A stretch of 64,000 nt of DNA, taken from Micromonospora echinospora (lineage in GTDB: Bacteria > Actinomycetota > Actinomycetes > Mycobacteriales > Micromonosporaceae). The stretch covers positions 5,285,001-5,349,000 of the forward strand of contig NZ_LT607413.1 of assembly GCF_900091495.1 (NCBI RefSeq), written 5' to 3'. A model generated the notes under the pieces. It ran no database searches. It was not told where the DNA came from and saw only the letters and a program-made list of their open reading frames with translations. A program made the translations under genes and the position numbers. This document shows, in pieces, positions 25,844 to 34,509 of this stretch (positions are counted from its first letter, which is position 1; every line of letters begins with the position of its first letter).

Positions 25844-26650
25844 ATGGAACGGCCGGAGTGGGCACCAGAGGATGTTGACCTTAGTCGGCCGAGCGTCGCC
25901 CGGGCGTACGACTACTGGTTGGGCGGTTCGCACAACTTCGAGGTCGACCGGGAGTTCGCCCGCCAGGCGCTGGCGGCGGTGCCGGACCTTCGCCTGGTGG
26001 CGCGGGCGAACCGTGAGTTCCTGCACCGGGCGGTGCGGTTCATGCTCGACCAGGGGATCCGGCAGTTCTTGGACATCGGATCGGGTATCCCGACGGTCGG
26101 CAACGTGCACGAGATCGCCCAGCAGGTCGATCCGGACGCCCGTGTGGTCTACGTGGACATCGACCCGGTGGCGGTGGCGCACAGCACCCAGATCCTCGCC
26201 GGCCAACCGAACGCGGTCGCCCTGCTCGAAGACCTGCGTCACCCGGAGGCCATCCTCGACCATCCGGAGACCCGCCGGCTGTTGGACCTCGACCGGCCGG
26301 TCGGCCTGCTGCTGGTGTCGGTCGTGCACGCCGTGCCGGACGAGGACGACCCGTACGGGCTAGTCAAGCGACTGTGGACGGCGCTGGCCCCGGGCAGTTG
26401 CGTGGCGATCAGCCATGTCACCACCGACAGCCGTCCGGACGAGATGGGAGAGGGCACCCGGCTCAGCGGCCGGACGAGCACGCCCGTCACCGCCCGCACC
26501 CGGTCCCAGGTGGAGGACTTCTTCTCCGGCCTCGACCTGGTGGAACCCGGTGTGGTCTGGTCACCGCTGTGGCGTCCCGAGACTCCCGGCGACGTCGGAG
26601 AGCATCCCGAGCGGATGAGTTTCTACGTCGGGGTCGGATGCCGCAGGTGA
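25844..26650 (+). CDS. SAM-dependent methyltransferase (DUF574 type)
   Basis: A 268-residue protein of the actinobacterial S-adenosyl methyltransferase family formerly called DUF574. Diagnostic features are PSVARAYDYWLGGSHNFEVD at the N-terminus, then IRQFLDIGSGIPTVGNVHEIA (SAM loop), VVYVDIDPVAVAHS (acidic residue for the ribose), and GLLLVSVVHAVPDEDDP. Substrates of this abundant family are unknown. The ATG at 25844 follows AGGAAGGGCGACC. Its stop overlaps the start of the GGDEF/EAL gene, so the two are probably cotranscribed. Confidence 0.88.
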   Translation: MERPEWAPEDVDLSRPSVARAYDYWLGGSHNFEVDREFARQALAAVPDLRLVARANREFLHRAVRFMLDQGIRQFLDIGSGIPTVGNVHEIAQQVDPDARVVYVDIDPVAVAHSTQILAGQPNAVALLEDLRHPEAILDHPETRRLLDLDRPVGLLLVSVVHAVPDEDDPYGLVKRLWTALAPGSCVAISHVTTDSRPDEMGEGTRLSGRTSTPVTARTRSQVEDFFSGLDLVEPGVVWSPLWRPETPGDVGEHPERMSFYVGVGCRR

Positions 26651-28461
26651 ACGATCGGCCCGACATCCCCGGGGCCGACGATCGGCGCCGTCCGGGTGTC
26701 GAGGAGTTCGCCAGGGTGTGGGCCGCAGCGTTGCACCGGGCCCACTACGTGCCGATCAGCGCCGGTGAGCGGCACGAGATCGTCGCCGGACTAACGGACC
26801 GTCTGGTTGCCGGTGTCCTCACCGAACCGGCTGACCCCGGCGCCGGCCAGCGGATCGGCGCCGATCTCGTGGCGGCGGGCTTCGGGTCACCGGAGGCGCT
26901 CGGTCGGACGATCGCGATCATCGGCTCGCGGCTGATCGCCGACCTGCGGCTGCCTCCGGACCCCGCGCTCGACGCCCGGCTGACCGGGCTGTTGGCCGAG
27001 CTGGCGATCGGCTTCGCGTCGGCCGCGCACGACCGCAGCCTGCAGGCACAGGACCTGGTCCGGCTGGCCGCGTTGGCGGCGCACACCCGGGCCGAGGAGG
27101 CGTTGCGGGTCAGCGAGGCGCGGTTCCGCCGCTTCGCCACCCACGACCAGCTGACCGGACTGCCCAACCTGACGTTGTTCACCGAACGCCTGGGACGGAT
27201 GTCCGCTGCCGGTGAGACGGTCGACCGGGCCGGCGTCTGCTGCCTCGACATCGACGACTTCGCGGCGGTCAACGACGTGCTCGGGCATCGGGTGGGCAAT
27301 CTGCTGCTCCGGGACATCGCCGGCCGGCTCGGCGCGATCACCGACCGGCGGATCGACCTGGTGGCCCGACTGGACAGTGACCGGTTCGCGATCCTGATGG
27401 TCGGCACCACCTGCGCCGAGGACACCGCCAAGATCGCTGACCGGGTGCTCGCCGCGCTGGCCGCCCCGTTCCACGTCGCCGGCACCGAGGTGCCCCTGAC
27501 GGCGAGCGTGGGAGTCGCCGAGGGGCCGGTCCGCGACGGCAGCGGCGCGAAGCTGCTGCGCGCGAGCGAGATCGCGTTGCACTGGGCCAAGGCGGACGGG
27601 AAGGCGACCTGGCGACAGTTCGACCGGGACCGCAGCAACGCCGACGCCGCGCGGTACCGACTCTCGGCGGCGATGCCGGCGGCCCTACGGCGGGGCGAGT
27701 TCACCCTCGCCTACCAACCCATCGCCGATCTCCGATCCGGACGGCTGGCCGGGGTGGAAGCGCTTGCCCGCTGGCGCCACCCCCGTCTCGGTCTCCTGAC
27801 CGCCGCACGGTTCATCGAGCTCGCCGAACGCACCAGCCTCGTCGTGCCCCTGGGCAACCACCTGCTCGAGCAGGCGTGCCGCCAGGCCAGCCGTTGGCAG
27901 CGTGTCCAGCCCGGACTGTACGTGAGCGTGAACGTGTCGGTGCGTCAGCTCCAACAGGACGGCATGGCCGCCGCCGTCGCGCAGGTCCTCGACCGGACCG
28001 GCCTGCCACCGAGCCTGCTCCAGCTGGAGGTCACCGAGCAGGCCGTGATCGAACTGAGCGGCGTCGTGATGGACACCCTCACCGCGCTGATGAAACTCGG
28101 CGTCCGACTCGTCATCGACGACTTCGGTGTCGGCTACGCGAACCTGGCCAACCTCCGCGCCCTGCCGCTGCACGGTCTCAAGCTCGACGCCAGCCTGACC
28201 CGCCCGTCGGCACCGGCGTTCCGGCAGGCGGCGGCATACCACCCCAGCACGGATGACGACTTCCTCACCACCGTCGTGTCGCTCGGTCACAAGCTCGGCC
28301 TCACCGTGACCGCCGAAGGTATCGAGACCACCGAGCAGGCCCACCGTCTCACCGCCACCGGCTGCGACAACGGGCAGGGCTGGTACTTCGGCCGACCGGT
28401 GCCCCCCGACGAGATCACCGACGCCATCGTGGCGCAGAACCACTCGATGCTCACCATGTAG
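26638..28461 (+). CDS. GGDEF/EAL protein: c-di-GMP phosphodiesterase with degenerate GGDEF
   Basis: About 607 residues. An N-terminal helical domain (FARVWAAALHRAHYVPISAG onward, to about 150) is common in actinobacterial EAL proteins. It is followed by a GGDEF domain (about 165-330) in which the signature is replaced by LDSDRF, so cyclase activity is unlikely. The EAL domain (about 340-600) keeps its catalytic motifs: VEALARWRHP, NVSVRQLQ, LEVTEQAV, IDDFGVGYANL, LKLDASL and TAEGIETTEQ. It should hydrolyse c-di-GMP, perhaps controlled by GTP binding to the dead GGDEF domain. There are no membrane helices. ATG at 26638 or GTG at 26647 are both possible; the latter makes a GTGA overlap with the upstream gene. 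Confidence 0.9.
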   Translation: MPQVNDRPDIPGADDRRRPGVEEFARVWAAALHRAHYVPISAGERHEIVAGLTDRLVAGVLTEPADPGAGQRIGADLVAAGFGSPEALGRTIAIIGSRLIADLRLPPDPALDARLTGLLAELAIGFASAAHDRSLQAQDLVRLAALAAHTRAEEALRVSEARFRRFATHDQLTGLPNLTLFTERLGRMSAAGETVDRAGVCCLDIDDFAAVNDVLGHRVGNLLLRDIAGRLGAITDRRIDLVARLDSDRFAILMVGTTCAEDTAKIADRVLAALAAPFHVAGTEVPLTASVGVAEGPVRDGSGAKLLRASEIALHWAKADGKATWRQFDRDRSNADAARYRLSAAMPAALRRGEFTLAYQPIADLRSGRLAGVEALARWRHPRLGLLTAARFIELAERTSLVVPLGNHLLEQACRQASRWQRVQPGLYVSVNVSVRQLQQDGMAAAVAQVLDRTGLPPSLLQLEVTEQAVIELSGVVMDTLTALMKLGVRLVIDDFGVGYANLANLRALPLHGLKLDASLTRPSAPAFRQAAAYHPSTDDDFLTTVVSLGHKLGLTVTAEGIETTEQAHRLTATGCDNGQGWYFGRPVPPDEITDAIVAQNHSMLTM

Positions 28462-28557
28462 GACCGGGGCCGGGGCCAGTGGTCCGGTCGTGCCGGGATG
28501 CCAACGACCCGCACCGGCTGCCCGGGCCGCCCGTCGAGCCTCTGCCGGCTCCGGTCG

Positions 28558-30612
28558 TCAACCGGCACCGTCGTCCCGCCACCTGGCGAGGTTCCTTCGA
28601 GTGGTGAGCGCGTCCGGGTGGCCGGGTCCGAGCACGCGAAGCTGGTCGTCGAGCACACGCTCGGTCGCCGCTACGGCACCGGCGCGGTCACCGGACTCGG
28701 CCTGCCAGTAGGCCAGGTTGCGCCGAGTGGTCAGGGTGTGCGGGTGGTCCGGGCCGAGGACGCGTACGTAGTCGGCCAGTACCTGCTGGAGTGCTTCCAC
28801 CGCGCCGGTGGGGTCGCCGGCCCGCCCCCGCCAGTAGGCCAGGTTGCTGCTGGTGCTCAACGTGTGGCGATGGTCGGGGCCGAGCACCCGTAACCGGTCG
28901 GCGAGCACCTGCTGGAGTGCTTCCACCGCGCCGGTGGGGTCGCCGGCCCGCCCCCGCCAGTAGGCCAGGTTGTTGCGGGTGGTCAGGGTGTCGGGGTGGT
29001 CGGGGCCCAGTACTCGTGATCGGTCGGTCAGGACCTGCCGGAAGGCCGCGACCGCGCCGGTGGGGTCACCGGCGCGGCCCTGGCTGTAGGCCAGGTTGTT
29101 GCGGGTGGTCAGGGTGTCGGGGTGGTCGGGGCCCAGTACTCGTGATCGGTCGGCCAGGACCTGCCGGAAGGTCTCCACCGCGCCGGCCGGATCACCGGCC
29201 TCGCCCCGCCACTCGGCGACGTCGTGAAGGGTGGCCAGGGTGTGCGGGTGGTCCGGACCGAGCACTCGCAGGCAGTCGGTGTGCAGATCGGCGAAGAAGC
29301 CCATGGCGTCGGCGGGATGGCCGGTGTCGCCGAGACTGCGGCCCGCGCGGCGCAGCACCGGGTGACCATGGGGAACAAGCAAGGCCTGACGGCGATGCTC
29401 GTACAGCGCTGCGGTGTTCGCGTACAGGGCCTGGTGGCTGGTCGAGGACTCTCGTCCCGGGACCGGCCAGATCTGCAGCAGCGCGTCGGCGGCGATGCGG
29501 GCGGCGGTGTCGAGCTGTTGCGGGGTGAGTCGGTCTCGGGCGGCCCGCTGGACGAGGGCGTGCACCCGAAGGTGGCTCCCGCCGTGCGTGACGAGACTGA
29601 GGCGGTGCAGGTTGCGCAGGGCGTCGGCGACGGCGTCCTGGTCGACCGGCGCGGCGTCGTCGCCGCGGTCGAGACTGCGGAGGTGGTCGGTGACCGCCGA
29701 GGTGGTGAAGAGGTGGACCGGGATGCCGTTGGGGTCCAGAAGCGCGGCCAGGTCCAACAGGGGGCGAGCCAGTCCGCGCGGTGGGAGCCGGTCGGCGGCG
29801 ACGATCGACAGCCACCAGGTCGCGGCGACCGTCGCCCGGTGCTCGTCGGGCAGCGCCTCGGGCTCGGGCAGCAGATGAGCGAGAGCCCGTCGGCGATCGG
29901 TCAGGCGAGCCCGGTACCCGGCGCAGTCCAGTCCCCGGTCGGTGAGGTACGCGGTGGCCTGAGCCAGCGCGAGCGGAAGGTGGCCGAGACCGGCGGCGAG
30001 TTGGTGGAGTTGGTCGACGGGCTCGTGGGGCAGCTTGTGCCGAAGGTATGCGACCGCCTCGTCGGCGGTGAACACGCCGAGATCGAGGACCCGGCGTCGG
30101 CCGTCGGCGAGTGCGGCGTCACGGCGGCGGGTGGTCACCAGTACCCTGCCCGTCGGCGTGGCGGGTGGCCACAGACCGTTCAGGTCGGCCGGGGTCTGGA
30201 GGTCGTCGAGCACGATCAGCCACCGCCGGTCGCTCGTCGCCAGCCACGCCAGGAACTGCGCCGCAGCCTTCCGCGTCTCCGGGTCAGCGTGGTCGAGGAC
30301 CGCGTAGGCGGCTTGCGCGTAGGCGGCGACGATGCCGTGCCGGGTGGCGGCGGTGACCCACACCAGGAGGTCGATCTGCCTCCGTGCGAATGCCTGGTCG
30401 GCGTACGCGGCAGCCAGCTGGGTCTTGCCCACCCCGCCCAATCCGCACAACACCTGCGTGTGCGCCGCTGTCCCACCGTCCATCCGCTTCAGGTCGATGA
30501 TGTGCTGCCGCTGCTGGAACCCGTCGACCACCGTCGGAACCACCCCGACGTGGTGCGGCCACCGCACGACCCGAGCCGTGTTGATCGTCACCGGGGCGTG
30601 GAACTGGCCCAC
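28558..30612 (-). CDS. NB-ARC NTPase with C-terminal TPR repeats (STAND/NLR-like)
   Basis: A 684-residue signal-transduction NTPase. P-loop GLGGVGKT is at residues 57-64, Walker B RWLIVLDDL, the sensor strand RVLVTTRRR, the GLGHLPLALAQ motif and an MHD-like region around LRVHALVQRAARD. The last 250 residues are six 42-residue tetratricopeptide repeats carrying VLGPDHPDTLTTRNNLAYW. Such proteins oligomerise on ligand binding and trigger an effector; many belong to bacterial conflict or regulated cell-death systems. The N-terminal effector domain is absent: the GTG start (30612) leaves only about 45 residues before the P-loop. The gene just upstream probably encodes the missing effector. The DNA of the repeats contains long identical blocks with a 126-base period. 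Confidence 0.88.
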   Translation of the reverse strand: MGQFHAPVTINTARVVRWPHHVGVVPTVVDGFQQRQHIIDLKRMDGGTAAHTQVLCGLGGVGKTQLAAAYADQAFARRQIDLLVWVTAATRHGIVAAYAQAAYAVLDHADPETRKAAAQFLAWLATSDRRWLIVLDDLQTPADLNGLWPPATPTGRVLVTTRRRDAALADGRRRVLDLGVFTADEAVAYLRHKLPHEPVDQLHQLAAGLGHLPLALAQATAYLTDRGLDCAGYRARLTDRRRALAHLLPEPEALPDEHRATVAATWWLSIVAADRLPPRGLARPLLDLAALLDPNGIPVHLFTTSAVTDHLRSLDRGDDAAPVDQDAVADALRNLHRLSLVTHGGSHLRVHALVQRAARDRLTPQQLDTAARIAADALLQIWPVPGRESSTSHQALYANTAALYEHRRQALLVPHGHPVLRRAGRSLGDTGHPADAMGFFADLHTDCLRVLGPDHPHTLATLHDVAEWRGEAGDPAGAVETFRQVLADRSRVLGPDHPDTLTTRNNLAYSQGRAGDPTGAVAAFRQVLTDRSRVLGPDHPDTLTTRNNLAYWRGRAGDPTGAVEALQQVLADRLRVLGPDHRHTLSTSSNLAYWRGRAGDPTGAVEALQQVLADYVRVLGPDHPHTLTTRRNLAYWQAESGDRAGAVAATERVLDDQLRVLGPGHPDALTTRRNLARWRDDGAG

Positions 30613-30686
30613 GGGACCGTAGGCGGCGGCGACACGTACCGGGGCGGGTGGGTCAGGGGGACCGCTGCCGGAGGCGGACGACCCCG

Positions 30687-31130
30687 CTACGCCTCCGGCC
30701 GTGGCGGGGGGTCCGGCAACTGTCCGTAGCTGACACTGACCGGGCCGGTCATGGTCGCCGCCGTCGGCCCGTAGGCGGTCTCCACATGCAGGGTGCCGTC
30801 GCCGACCTGCACACCCCGCGCTCCGTGCAGACTCACCGTGTGCTCACCCGTCCGCGAGCGGTCCGGGTCCACCAGCTCAAGGAGGCGGCTGGCGGCGGCC
30901 AGGACCAGCTCGTCCCGGTCGGCCCCGGAGTCGGCCAGTTCCATGGCGATGCGCTGCTCCCACACCGTCGAACCGGTGTCCTCGTGCAGGATCTGCTCGG
31001 GCTGACCACGCCCCGCCAGTCGACGCCGTAGCGCATCGCGCAGTCCGACATAGGCGTCCACCGCCGCGGCGCTGGTACCCGCACCCGCACCCGCAGCCAG
31101 TGCCGCCACGATCAACTCAACACCGGTCAT
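30687..31130 (-). CDS. Small partner of the NB-ARC protein with RHIM-like amyloid motif
   Basis: A 147-residue protein. The ATG at 31130 follows GGGAGG. The N-terminus is a hydrophobic helix (VELIVAALAAGAGAGTSAAA) followed by charged helices (YVGLRDALRRRL; WEQRIAMELADSGADRDELV), and the C-terminus carries HGARGVQVGDGTLHVETAYG, with the V-Q-V-G core of RHIM-like bacterial amyloid signalling motifs, then GPVSVSYGQ. Many actinobacterial proteins of this layout end in a similar VQVGDGN motif and sit next to NB-ARC or related NTPases. I infer a helical-bundle effector recruited by amyloid templating. The gene ends 74 bases before the NB-ARC start, on the same strand. Confidence 0.7.
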   Translation of the reverse strand: MTGVELIVAALAAGAGAGTSAAAVDAYVGLRDALRRRLAGRGQPEQILHEDTGSTVWEQRIAMELADSGADRDELVLAAASRLLELVDPDRSRTGEHTVSLHGARGVQVGDGTLHVETAYGPTAATMTGPVSVSYGQLPDPPPRPEA

Positions 31131-31262
31131 CGCGACCACCCTCCCTTGAGGACACCAGCCGATTGTGTCACCGGGCGCCCAGGGAACCGCGTCGGCTCTC
31201 CCGGCGGTGGTCGCGGAGGCACAGCGGCCGATCACCTGACCGCCTCGGCGGGGACGAGGCGG

Positions 31263-32564
31263 TCAGAAGGGGGAGAGGCCAGGTCCCGGTTCGCCCGTGC
31301 CCGGCGTCGTCGCCTCCGCCTCGTCGGCCAGCGCCCGGCGCAGTCGACGCCGGTGTCCCCGGCTGACGACGACCTCCGTCACGGACGTGAACAGGCAGAC
31401 CGCCGCGAGCCACGCCAACGAGCGCAGCGCGGAGATCGCCGCGGTGACCGGCAGCAGGGCCAGGACGATCGCCGCCCCGGTCAGCCGTGGCCAGACGACG
31501 CTGCGGGCGACCGTCGGACTCAGCCGCCACTGGAAGGCCGCGTGTGCCACCAGGAACAGGGCCACGCCGCCGTACATCGCCCAGCGGCCGACATCGTCGA
31601 GGGGATCACCGCGCCGGTAGGCGTCGGTGTTCCCGACCAGCGCGGGTACGTGCTTGAGCCCGAGCGCCAGCAGGATGACTCCGGCGATCATCGGCAGGTG
31701 CAGGTAGCTGTACCCATCCCGGGCCAGGGCCACCCGCTGGGCCGGCCCGGCGGCGCGCAACGCGTGTTCGCCGGCGAGCGTCGACAGGTCGAAGTAGATC
31801 CACTCCAGTGCCCCGGCGATCACCACCGCCAGCGCGGAGGCGGCGAACAGGCCGGGTGAACCGGGCAGGTTGGTGCCGGCGGCGCCGATGGAGACCAGCA
31901 CCTCGCCGAGCGCGATGATGACGATCAGGTTGTGTCGCTCGGTCCAGTGCCGGACGGAGGAGATGACCCGGGCGGGCACCGGCAGCGCCATCCCGAAGCC
32001 GTAGTCGACCGCCACCGCGACTGCCCAGAGCGTGACCTGCCCGAGTTGCACCCGGCCGGGGTCGAGCGCGGACCGGGGAAGCAGTGCCGCCACCAGCAGC
32101 AGCACCGAGGCGACGGCCATCGGCACGACGAGCGCCGTGAGGTCGCGGCCGGTCAGCCCGGACGAGGCGTAGAGCCGCAGGGCCAGGTACAGCACGCGTA
32201 CCAGCACGAAGCAGGCGACGAACCACAGCGCGGTGTTCACCCCGCCGGCGAGATCCTGGAATGCCTCCGGGATGGTGACCGCCAGGACGAACATGACCGG
32301 GGTGACGACGAGGACCGTCAGCCGTGACAGGCCGTAGTTCGCCCGGACCCGGTTGCCCAGCCAGGCGAAGAGCGACCACGACCACCACAGCATGGTGAAC
32401 ACGAGAAGCCCGTGGGCGATCCGCAGCGGCTCCGTCTCCTTCACCATCAGGGCATTGACCTGGATGAACGCAAAGACGAAAACCACGTCGAAGAACAGTT
32501 CGGCGGTGGTGACCTGGGTGTGCTCGGTCACCGGGCGCAGCCCCGGGCGCAGTCGCCGCGTCAT
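31263..32564 (-). CDS. ltrA: Low temperature requirement protein A (LtrA) family membrane protein
   Basis: About 433 residues from the ATG at 32564. It has the LtrA signature TTAELFFDVVFVFAFIQV at the start and about a dozen hydrophobic segments, with WTERHNLIVIIALGEVLVSI and WIYFDLSTLAG in the middle and C-terminal half. LtrA was named from a Listeria cold-growth mutant; its biochemical role is unknown. The open frame extends upstream to an ATG at 32846 through an (LD)n stretch encoded by a hexanucleotide repeat, but neither start has a good ribosome binding site; 32564 places the conserved domain at the N-terminus. Confidence 0.88.
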   Translation of the reverse strand: MTRRLRPGLRPVTEHTQVTTAELFFDVVFVFAFIQVNALMVKETEPLRIAHGLLVFTMLWWSWSLFAWLGNRVRANYGLSRLTVLVVTPVMFVLAVTIPEAFQDLAGGVNTALWFVACFVLVRVLYLALRLYASSGLTGRDLTALVVPMAVASVLLLVAALLPRSALDPGRVQLGQVTLWAVAVAVDYGFGMALPVPARVISSVRHWTERHNLIVIIALGEVLVSIGAAGTNLPGSPGLFAASALAVVIAGALEWIYFDLSTLAGEHALRAAGPAQRVALARDGYSYLHLPMIAGVILLALGLKHVPALVGNTDAYRRGDPLDDVGRWAMYGGVALFLVAHAAFQWRLSPTVARSVVWPRLTGAAIVLALLPVTAAISALRSLAWLAAVCLFTSVTEVVVSRGHRRRLRRALADEAEATTPGTGEPGPGLSPF

Positions 32565-32767
32565 GGCCGGGCAGGTCAGCGCCGGCGTGGACGCGCGGAC
32601 TCGTCCGAGCGCCGTGCGGTCACCGGCTCCCCCCTCCGCCCTGGCGGTCTGCCCGGCGCGGGTACCCGTTGGCTCTCCCGGCAAACGCCCGGCGGAGGGC
32701 GTGGCCGGTGCCAGGTTCTCGACCGTGCCGGCCGCTCCCAGCCCGGAACGTGCGGCGACGATGCGCC

Positions 32768-32811
32768 GGTCGAGGTCGAGGTCGAGGTCGAGGTCGAGGT
32801 CGAGGTCGAGG
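32768..32811. repeat. GGTCGA hexanucleotide microsatellite
   Basis: Seven exact copies of GGTCGA run from 32768 to 32809, followed by GG. It lies upstream of the preferred ltrA start in an otherwise gene-free region of about 660 bases (32565-33227). Read on the minus strand in the extended ltrA frame it encodes alternating Leu and Asp; in another frame it gives Ser-Thr repeats. Unit length is a multiple of three, so copy-number change would not shift the frame. I see no other structure in this gap that I can support. Confidence 0.85.
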
Positions 32812-33227
32812 GAGGGCCGTCGCCTTCGTCCGGGTGGCAGCGACATATACCAATGCGTCGGACGTCGGGAGGGGTGGGGGTTGTCGCCGGACCGGGATAC
32901 ATCGTATTCTCCATCGAACTAGTCGGGAATGTGGGAGACCGGTGAGTCACGTGGGGCGTCACGTCCCCTCGGCCAGGGCCCCGGGCGGCACGCGGAGGAG
33001 CTACGCGATGCGGACGTCGACGCGTACCGAACGGTTCGCCGGGCACCGTGCGAGGACTGCCCCCGGCGCAGATCGCCTTCGGCGGCCTAGCCGCCCGCCG
33101 GTCCGGGTGATGCCGGACCGTGGGTACGGCGATCGCGGAGGCGGCGGACCACACCACCCCTGACTGGTTGACTCGGCGGACAACAAGGTCCGGTCGACCT
33201 GCCACCCCTTCACGACTGGCGGTAGAC

Positions 33228-34178
33228 ATGCGAAAACTCATCCTCCTCGCCCTGGTGGGCCTGGGTGCCCAACTCGTCGACGGCAGTCTCGGCATGGCGT
33301 ACGGAGTCACCTCGACGACGCTGCTGCTCGCCATCGGCACCAATCCCGCGGCGGCGTCGGCGACCGTTCACCTTGCCGAGATCGGCACCACCCTCGTCTC
33401 CGGCGCCTCCCACTGGCGGTTCGGGAACGTCGACTGGAAGGTCGTCTGGAAGATCGGTATCCCCGGCGCGCTCGGTGCTTTCGCCGGTGCCACCTTCCTG
33501 TCGAACCTGTCGACCGAGACCGCCGCGCCGTTGATGTCGATCATCCTGCTCACGCTGGGGCTCTACATCCTGATCCGGTTCACTGCGGTGGGTCTGCCCA
33601 AGGGCAACCTCGGTAAGCCGCTGCGGAAGCGTTTCCTCGCCCCGCTGGGCGTGGTGGCCGGCTTCGTCGACGCCACCGGTGGCGGCGGCTGGGGGCCGGT
33701 CGGCACCCCGGCGATCCTGGCCAGCGGTCGGCTGGAGCCGCGCAAGACCATCGGCTCGATCGACACCAGCGAGTTCCTCGTCGCCGTCGCCGCGAGCGTC
33801 GGCTTCATCGTCGGGATCGGTTCCGAGGGCGTGAACTTCGCCTGGGTCGCCGTGCTCCTGATCGGCGGCACCATCGCCGCGCCGATCGCGGCCTGGCTGG
33901 TCCGGCACATCCCGCCGCGCGTGCTCGGCTCGGCCGTCGGCGGAGTCATCATCCTGACCAACACCCGCACGCTGCTGCGCAGTGACTGGATCGACGCGTC
34001 CGACGGTGTCCGCTACGCCTTCTACGCCGTCATCTACGTCGTCTGGGCCGCCGCTCTGGCGTACTCCGTCCGTCAGTACCGGGCCAACCGGGACGAGGAA
34101 CGCCGCATCATCGCCGAGAGCGAGGCCGCCGCGGCAGCCGACGGGCCGAACGAGAAGAGCGCCGCCCCGACCGTGTGA
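33228..34178 (+). CDS. TauE/SafE family permease (sulfite/organosulfur export type)
   Basis: A 316-residue membrane protein with the TauE/SafE duplication. The first half includes LGAQLVDGSLGMAYGVTSTT and ATVHLAEIGTTLVSGASHW, and the second half GVVAGFVDATGGGGWGPVGT and IDTSEFLVAVAASVGF; the paired G-rich motifs are the family hallmark. About eight hydrophobic segments are visible and a hydrophilic C-terminal tail follows. Members move sulfite, sulfoacetate or other small organic anions. The gene ends at an intrinsic terminator, and the next gene lies under a SAM-IV riboswitch, which hints at sulfur metabolism, though each has its own transcription unit. Confidence 0.88.
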   Translation: MRKLILLALVGLGAQLVDGSLGMAYGVTSTTLLLAIGTNPAAASATVHLAEIGTTLVSGASHWRFGNVDWKVVWKIGIPGALGAFAGATFLSNLSTETAAPLMSIILLTLGLYILIRFTAVGLPKGNLGKPLRKRFLAPLGVVAGFVDATGGGGWGPVGTPAILASGRLEPRKTIGSIDTSEFLVAVAASVGFIVGIGSEGVNFAWVAVLLIGGTIAAPIAAWLVRHIPPRVLGSAVGGVIILTNTRTLLRSDWIDASDGVRYAFYAVIYVVWAAALAYSVRQYRANRDEERRIIAESEAAAAADGPNEKSAAPTV

Positions 34179-34200
34179 TTCGCGACACCGACACGGGAGG

Positions 34201-34243
34201 AAGGCGATCAGCTCTGCTGGCAACGGCGGGGCTGATCGCCTTT
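34201..34243 (+). terminator. Intrinsic terminator after the TauE/SafE gene
   Basis: AAGGCGATCAGC at 34201-34212 pairs with GCTGATCGCCTTT at 34231-34243, ending in three T residues, 23 bases after the stop codon. The 12-bp stem is perfect. Confidence 0.8.
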
Positions 34244-34307
34244 CCGGCCAACGGTTGTCGGGACGGCGGTCGCTCGTCCCGCCGGCCGGGTGGCCCACCT
34301 TCCCGGG

Positions 34308-34336
34308 TTGGCCGGGCCACCTGCCGCGGCTATGCT
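34308..34336 (+). promoter_or_regulatory. Candidate promoter of the SAM-IV riboswitch transcript
   Basis: TTGGCC at 34308-34313 and TATGCT at 34331-34336 are separated by 17 bases. Transcription would begin near 34343, exactly at the first paired element of the riboswitch, which supports both calls. Confidence 0.5.
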
Positions 34337-34344
34337 GCGGCTCA

Positions 34345-34466
34345 GGTCATGAGTGCCAGCGACAAGCCCCGGCTTGCTGGCCGGCAACCCTCGTCGAGGT
34401 TCGCGGTGGGGTGCCCCGGGTGATGACCGGGCCCAGCACGACCAGGTGCTGGGCAAGCGCGGGCCC
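34345..34466 (+). ncRNA. SAM-IV riboswitch
   Basis: The sequence carries the conserved SAM-IV core: GGTCATGAGTGCCAGCG at the 5' side, AAGCCCCGGC, CTGGCCGGCAACCCTC, GGTGGGGTGCCCCGGG and the closing TGATGACC at 34421-34428, which pairs with the 5' GGTCAT. A further perfect hairpin follows, GCCCAGCAC (34431-34439) with GTGCTGGGC (34446-34454), then GGGCCCC. SAM-IV aptamers are known from actinobacteria and repress sulfur or methionine genes when S-adenosylmethionine is abundant. The coding region starts 44 bases after the end, so control is likely at translation or by early termination. Confidence 0.88.
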
Positions 34467-34509
34467 CGTCCCCTGCCGTACCGGGGTCCCTGGATGCCGG
34501 AGGTCTGGC

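Noticed and set aside
28600..29290. Regular repeats that could suggest a CRISPR array
   Set aside because: The period is 126 bases, without spacers, and matches the 42-residue coding repeat of a TPR protein in frame.
31131..31235. Extending the small amyloid-motif protein to an upstream start at 31235
   Set aside because: The ATG at 31130 has a strong ribosome binding site, and the upstream codons lack the hydrophobic start typical of this protein type.
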